The notes under the pieces: generated by a model | Seen by the model: only the letters and a program-made list of their open reading frames with translations | Databases searched by the model: none | What the model was told of the DNA's origin: nothing | In this document: positions 58,834 to 64,000 of the stretch, in pieces | How the letters are laid out: every line of letters starts with the position of its first letter | Numbering within the stretch: the stretch's first letter is position 1 | Program-made: the position numbers and the translations under genes | Assembly (NCBI RefSeq): GCF_021869535.1 | Contig: NW_026262734.1 | Span: 72,811,839-72,875,838 of the forward strand | Length of the DNA: 64,000 nt | Direction: 5' to 3' | Source of the DNA: Mytilus californianus | Taxonomy: Eukaryota; Mollusca; Bivalvia; Mytilida; Mytilidae

Positions 58834-59130
58834 CTATTGGTAAAAACTTAACCCGAGGCATATAGTATACAAACTGCCATTTGATGTTTCATTATTGTTA
58901 ATTTTTTTTTTACTTATATTATGCCATGCGTATTTCTTGGGACGAACAGCACTATAACTTAAGCATGCAACTCTTTGTTTCATCATTTTCTCGGAATTAA
59001 CTATCCCTAAATTGATGAAATCATGTCTGTCCAATTTACAAGCAATATCAGGTGTTGTTTTTCCTCTGATAAAGTTTTCAATCCAATTGCCTAAATTACA
59101 TGACTTTAGTATTTTTTTTGCAAGGCATTA
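58834..59130 (-). repeat. conserved segment beside the 21 bp array, possibly coding remnant
   Basis: The minus strand reads WIENFIRGKTTPDIACKL, then NSEKMMKQRVACLSYSAVRP. The second part recurs in diverged form at 53755-53815 on the plus strand, also next to a 21 bp array. I cannot name it; 2 copies with the same neighbour imply a dispersed family. Confidence 0.45.
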
Positions 59131-59189
59131 TGACCGGATTCGGCAGTGTCTGATAAATTAATAATCATCAGCTTCATCAACAAAACACG

Positions 59190-59527
59190 AATAATGTCGT
59201 GACCACTGCATATAATGTTTTGACCACTGCACATAATGTTGTGATCACTGCACATAATGTTGTGACCACTGCATATAATGTTGTGACGACTGCATATAAT
59301 GTTCCAACAACTGCATGTAATGTTGTCACCACTATATAAAGTTGTGATAACTGCAGATAATGTTGTGACCACTGCATATAATATTGTGACCTGCATATAA
59401 TGTTGTAACCACTGCATATAATGTTGCGACCACTGCATAAAATGTTGTGACCACTGCAAATAATGCTGTCACGACTGTATATAATGCTGTCACGACTGTA
59501 TATAATGCTGTCAGCACTGCATATAAT
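59190..59527 (-). repeat. 21 bp tandem repeat array, about 16 units
   Basis: Units such as tgaccactgcatataatgtt with g or t as base 21. 21 is a multiple of three, so all six frames tend to stay open and give heptapeptide repeats; this explains the long frames and is not evidence of a gene. Confidence 0.9.
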
Positions 59528-59593
59528 AATAAATGTTATTACACTTCACGTTGAAATGCCATATTTTGATTGGCTAATACGAGGGTGTTAATT

Positions 59594-59721
59594 TACTCTA
59601 TTACCCTTCATGGAGACGCTTGATCAAGTGTGCGCTTTATTAAATACGACTCTATCCTATGGCAAATACTCTATTACCCTTCACGGAGACGCTTGATCAA
59701 GTGTGCGCTTTATTAAATACG
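59594..59721 (+). repeat. direct duplication, two 55 bp copies 73 bp apart
   Basis: tactctattacccttca with ggagacgcttgatcaagtg and ttattaaatacg at 59594-59648 and 59667-59721, one mismatch. It adjoins foldback FB5. Confidence 0.85.
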
Positions 59722-59811
59722 GATGGTTGTTATGTACAAGACGTCAAAGTTTATTACTTTGAATTTGAAATTTAATCGACAGTAATAATAGAACATTCAG
59801 TATAATAAATT

Positions 59812-59949
59812 AAATAACACATATCTGAGAGCGTGATAGAGCAGATTGTTACCCTCGAAAAGACATTGTCAACCTTGGCTTCGCCTCAGTTGACAATGTT
59901 TTCTCGGGGTAACAATCTGCTCTATCACCCTCTCAGCTATGTGTTATTT
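59812..59949. repeat. foldback element FB5 (about 60 bp arms)
   Basis: aaataacacatatctgagag.. pairs with ..ctcagctatgtgttattt, including cagattgttaccctcg / cggggtaacaatctg. Loop cttggcttcgcctca. Few mismatches. Confidence 0.9.
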
Positions 59950-60004
59950 ATATATTGTCACCAATGCATATAATGATGATCATCAACATAAGGCAGTCAT
60001 GGCG

Positions 60005-61760
60005 TTCCATAATTTTTCGTCTTTTGATCTATGTAAAGAGGCGAAAGATGCCAAAGGCACACTTAAAGTAAAAAATAAACTCACAACGCCATGGCCAAAA
60101 AAGAAAAAGACCAAAAGACAAACAACAGTACATAAAACACAACATAGAAAACTAAAGACTGAACAACATGAACCCCACCAAAAACCGGGCTGATCTCAAG
60201 TGCTTCGGTAGGGTAAGCAGATCCTGCCCCATATGTGTAACCAGTAGTGTTTCTCATGTTAGTACAAACCCGGTGATAAGTCTAACTCGGTAGGTCACAT
60301 TCGGGGAAAAGAGGACGGGGTTGTAGTTACAACAATTGGAACATATCCGTCGTCATCAGTGAAACAGAAATTCCATAACGGTCAACTAACTCGTGATGGC
60401 GTCCGTAAAATTTATGAAGGGATGATTTCAACTTCACCACTTGGAACTCTTGGTTTGATAGCTTCATTGTAAGCAAAAACCCTCTATCAAGGAAACCATA
60501 ATAGGAAATACAAGCCATATGATACCGTATCAATTGGGAGATTTATACTCCATATGCAGACGCTGCTGGAATGTTGCTACATAGAAATGGAAAGTTCACA
60601 ATTGGGAAGCTGAAATCATCTCTTTTGACGTAAAGTTTTGTTTTCAACCAACCCTCATTGTCAATTTCTTGATGTATGTCAAAACATGAGGCAGACTTAA
60701 CTGTATCTGTTGTATCCTTTATCTCAAGTTCGATGGGTTGGATGCGTTCAACATAGTCACAAAACTTTGAATGATTTAGAGAGAGGGCATCATCTATATA
60801 CATGTAGCAGAAAGTAAAGTTAAAGGTTAATGGTTACCTCCTTTTTCTTCCTAAAAAGCTCCTCATATAAATAAAGGAGCATGTCGCACAATTGGTTCCC
60901 ATAGGAGTGCCGATTGTTTGTTGAAAAACACGTCCTCCAAATGTATCAAATATGTTGTCAATCAAGAAACCAATCTTCTTGATAATGTCAGTTTCAGAGA
61001 ATTTTTTGTTTGAATCAGAGTGATGTTTTACAAAGTACGATTTCTCCCTCCATAAGACAAGATACTTGTTTCTACGTTGGCCTTTTTTTTATGAAACAAA
61101 GCAGGACCAAAACTTCCAATTTGTCTTTTAGTTTGGAATGAGGAATACTTGTTTAAAGTGTAGAAAAGTCAAATGTTTTCATACTATTGCAAGATGAAAG
61201 AGTCTTAGATTGTATGTACTCTTACATGTCTTTGAAATTTTTTATACCCACGTCTGATTCACGCCCTCTCTAGAATAGGTAGTTTCACAATAACTTTGAA
61301 GCCCGGCTTTGATTGCTGATAAAATTGAAAGAGGTTTCGTGGAGCACTTGGAATACCAAGCAATATAACATTGTTTGTAAGGACACTTATGTAATTTAGG
61401 TATCCAATACAAAGAAGAAAGATCAAGTTCTTCATCTTTGGTTGAAATTTTTCGAATCCAGTAGTCTTCCTTTTGTCTACGGAGAGGTGTTGCAAGATGA
61501 AGATGTTAGTCCTGTGGTATATTTATTCGATGATGCGAACTTGCATAGAAAGGATTTAATGATCAGGCTGATTAAAATGTTGGTAAGCAATGTCGCTTGC
61601 ATTGTTGTTGATGTCTGATCTATGGCCTCACGTACGTTTATTAAGCCTTCCTTTCGTTTCACCGACATATACCAATCCGCAAAGGTTACACTTTAATCCG
61701 TAGACGCGATTTGTTGATTTACAATTCAGATCATCGTAGTTTCTGGCAAAGTAAGATTTT
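60005..61760 (-). pseudogene. Penelope-like element with GIY-YIG upstream of reverse transcriptase, decayed
   Basis: Minus strand order: 61760-61500 carries DDLNCKSTNRVYG, then CNLCGLVYVGETKGRL, a GIY-YIG endonuclease start with cysteine motif. 61450-61250 continues with SLYWIPKLHKCPYKQ, a Penelope-type reverse transcriptase entry. 60900-61150 is frame-broken. 60803-60543 reads IDDALSLNHSKFCDYVERI, the aspartate pair of the reverse transcriptase active site. 60533-60327 reads KFYGRHHELVDRYG. 60310-60005 is the 3' tail also seen at 41525 and 55040. Several stops and shifts make it non-functional. In classic Penelope elements GIY-YIG lies after the reverse transcriptase; here it is before it. 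Confidence 0.7.
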
Positions 61761-61999
61761 TTATTTAAATTGCTAATAATTGAGCATCTGTTACCGGTAT
61801 TAAGATTTTACAGTTTTTTTTAGTTTTTGGTTTTACATTTAGTAATGAGACAGTGTTGTTTAGAGTCCAAAATGTCTTGTAGAAGAATTAATTAAACACG
61901 GCCACGTACGAAGATTGTTGCTATTCATCAGTACAATGATCTGAATGCGTCATATTAGAGGTATTTGTCATTTCTGGTGATGAGGGGACACCTGCCATT

Positions 62000-62215
62000 T
62001 CAAACGACATCGTGTCCATGGTGACGTCCGTTTCTGACCTTTGTTTTATACTTGGTGACGTCCGAACCAGTATTTTGTTAAAATTCGTAATTTTATGCGC
62101 ATTAGGCTACTGGGCGGATGATGTCCTCGGGTACAAAATGTCCAACAGCAGAGACACCAATCCAGTGGTTGTAAAAGAGAGGCGAAAAATATCAGAGGAT
62201 CTTCAAACTCATAAG
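62000..62215 (+). repeat. dispersed repeat fragment
   Basis: Twice contains tggtgacgtccg, and gctactgggcggatgatgtc and accaatccagtggttgtaa phrases that I associate with a common mussel repeat. The end (gagaggcgaaaaatatcaga) resembles the Penelope tail boundary at 41530. The short frame here is not believed to be a gene. Confidence 0.4.
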
Positions 62216-63217
62216 TAAATCAAAGTACTGACGTGCTGTTTACTTGGATGAACCCAAGATCTGAAGGCTGGCGAATAAATAAAAAAATGTTCTATCCATG
62301 TAGACTACTAGCAGTTGCTTTTTCAAGTCAAATATATTAAAGACTTTAAAATACTAGTATTTAACATTAAATCAATTGTCTAGGTTCTGCGGGCATAAAG
62401 GGTCGAAAGGGATAACAAGAAAAGTTAAAGGAGTTTTACACTGTCTGCAGACTGGATATCGGTAATACATGTAATTGATGCATTTCGATCAGACGTGGTG
62501 TTTAAAAAGACACTCTTCACCAATTCAAGCCTGGAGAAGTTTAAGTGATTATAATTCTACACTCATGTGACTCTTGCTTGTGTAAACAGTATGCTTTGGT
62601 TGCCCTTTTCCTTTAAATTTTACAGCGTACACCTTTTTTGTTCTTGAACAGTTTTAAATATTTCTAAATAACTAACTTTTTCTTAATCATGCCATAACTC
62701 CACCAATACATAACATATTAAGGTAACTTCTACCATGTTTATAATATCAATTGATTTATTTGTCTTGATGAATTGTTCAAACGGAATAGGTAAATCACAG
62801 AAGCATATATTGGTTCGCTTATATAGTTTAATCAGTAGTGGATCAAGAAACTATTAAAAGGGGGAGTGCTTACGTGTAATAAGGGGAGGAGGAAGGAGCC
62901 AAACCTTCTATAATGCTAAATACTAATATTTAAAAATAATTTGTGTATGAACAAGGATATCTTTAGTTAAAAGTCAGCGGGTCACCAACCTAACATAAAA
63001 GGATTTACAGATTAACATGCATAGACATCTACTGACTATTTGCGATATTCAAAATTCAAAGCCTATCGGAAATATCGCTTGGTTTGCCTGAATTCAGAAA
63101 TTGGAATTAAGCACCTGAACTTCAAGGTCGTTGGGCAAGGGGCAAAACTGACTTACTTCTAGACTATTTTGACTAAAGAAAAGTTGGTTTTTTTTTTTGC
63201 TTTGCACTTTTCGAATC
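62216..63217. other. no gene recognised
   Basis: AT-rich with short frames only; no repeat family identified. Confidence 0.4.
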
Positions 63218-63224
63218 ACCCCCC

Positions 63225-63261
<37 letters not shown>
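63218..63261 (+). repeat. C run and CA microsatellite
   Basis: About nine C followed by some 17 CA steps. Confidence 0.95.
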
Positions 63262-63263
<2 letters not shown>

Positions 63264-63729
63264 ATTTCCCAGTCTAATCCGTATAATGAAGCAGAAAACA
63301 GTTACATATTACAACGATCCCTACCACATATAATATAGAAAATGCCCCCTCTCCAGAGTATAGACCTATAAATAAGAAGATGTGGTATGAGTGCCATGTC
63401 ATGGCTCGGAAACCTCAAATTGTTTTTGGTGTTTAAAAAAGTGGGCTTTCTTCTTGTCAAAAAACAATAGAAACATTGCCCAAAGTCAGCAACTGAAAGC
63501 ATTAAGAAATACATCTAGTTTGACCATCCAAATGCATTGTGTCATTCTTAAATTGTCTGCATGATGGTTACCATTTCTGAATGTGAGCGTTTAAATAGTA
63601 AGATCATGTTCCTGAAATGTTTTTACGTGCAACAATAGGTGTGAAATGACTTAATGGATTAGCACTGATGTACGTGTATTATATATTACACTTATACCTT
63701 GATATGATAGTTTACACTTTTCGGGCATC

Positions 63730-64000
63730 ATAATAAGGTCATATGATCAGAATATAAACCCTGCTTTGTACTGAACCGACAAACTAAACCTGATTCCTGA
63801 CGTGCTTTTTTCACTAGGAAACAGTCCACAGGAAGACATGTCAGCTTACGCGGACACATGATTCCGATTCCGAGTCGACCAGTCTATGCTCTAACTCCTA
63901 AATGCCGCGTGCCTAGCGGAGAAGCAGCAAAGACGTATTTTCAAGTCTTTGGTTTGACCCGTACGGGGTTCGTACTTCCAACTTCCCGCGCTCGAGAGCA
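63730..64000 (+). repeat. dispersed repeat at right edge, shared with 11030-11290
   Basis: ctgctttgtactgaaccgac and gagaagcagcaaagac match 11107 and 11226. It ends ttgacccgtacggggttcgt and the cccgcgctcgagagca edge, faintly tRNA-like, but no cloverleaf can be drawn in the part present. Confidence 0.6.

Noticed and set aside
59106-59517. Minus-strand frames with MQWSQHY- and AVVTTLY-type repeats
   Set aside because: Translations of a 21 bp tandem array in several frames at once; no start context or non-repeat domain.
63940-64000. Possible tRNA gene at the right edge
   Set aside because: A gttcg-like stretch is present but the sequence is cut off and the visible stems do not form a cloverleaf.

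Overview
This is eukaryotic, intron-bearing, AT-rich DNA with no bacterial-style gene packing. Several dispersed repeats match families I associate with marine mussels (Mytilus and relatives). I therefore infer a bivalve nuclear scaffold; this rests on recognition of repeats, not on a search. The window is overwhelmingly mobile-element sequence, often nested two or three deep, with few genes.

Layout. 1-5400: patchwork of short dispersed repeats, a small TIR element (435-901) and its half copy. 5451-17892 (+): a pogo/Tigger-like DDE transposase-type gene in three coding exons that join in phase to a 616-residue protein. Its 7.7 kb first intron holds a 5.6 kb element with long inverted arms (8343-13917) and nested repeats. 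22031-28933 (-): a hAT element with matching CAGGGGTCGAC ends and a five-exon, 666-residue ZNF862-like transposase in phase throughout. Its first intron holds another repeat, itself split by a 943 bp element that can be defined by an empty-site comparison. 29773-31649: a non-autonomous hAT-like element with related ends, containing a repeat split by a further 762 bp TIR element. 33587-35090 (-): decayed LINE reverse transcriptase with a tandemly duplicated 3' part. 39125-42956 (-): a broken ZMYM1-like hAT transposase with one recognisable terminus. 44550-55700 (+): a possible small host gene (2-3 exons, lysine-rich N terminus, perhaps one membrane segment). Its introns contain a 2.3 kb minisatellite of 50 bp units and a 2.04 kb TIR element inserted in a 21 bp repeat array. 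55040-62000: Penelope-like element tails and one decayed copy with GIY-YIG and reverse transcriptase, foldback elements and more repeats. 63730-64000: a dispersed repeat running off the edge.

The most interesting signals are patterns shared by unrelated repeats. (1) Many families end in a CGGACG- or GCCGCC-rich linker, then a family-specific hairpin, then an A-run. (2) Three TIR elements within 10 kb carry subterminal palindromes sharing a CCCGTCGG core with different flanks. (3) Five foldback elements have long arms around a compact loop. No RNA gene, CRISPR array or confidently named host gene was found. Nearly all boundaries are read by eye, so +/-10-30 bases should be allowed for dispersed repeats.
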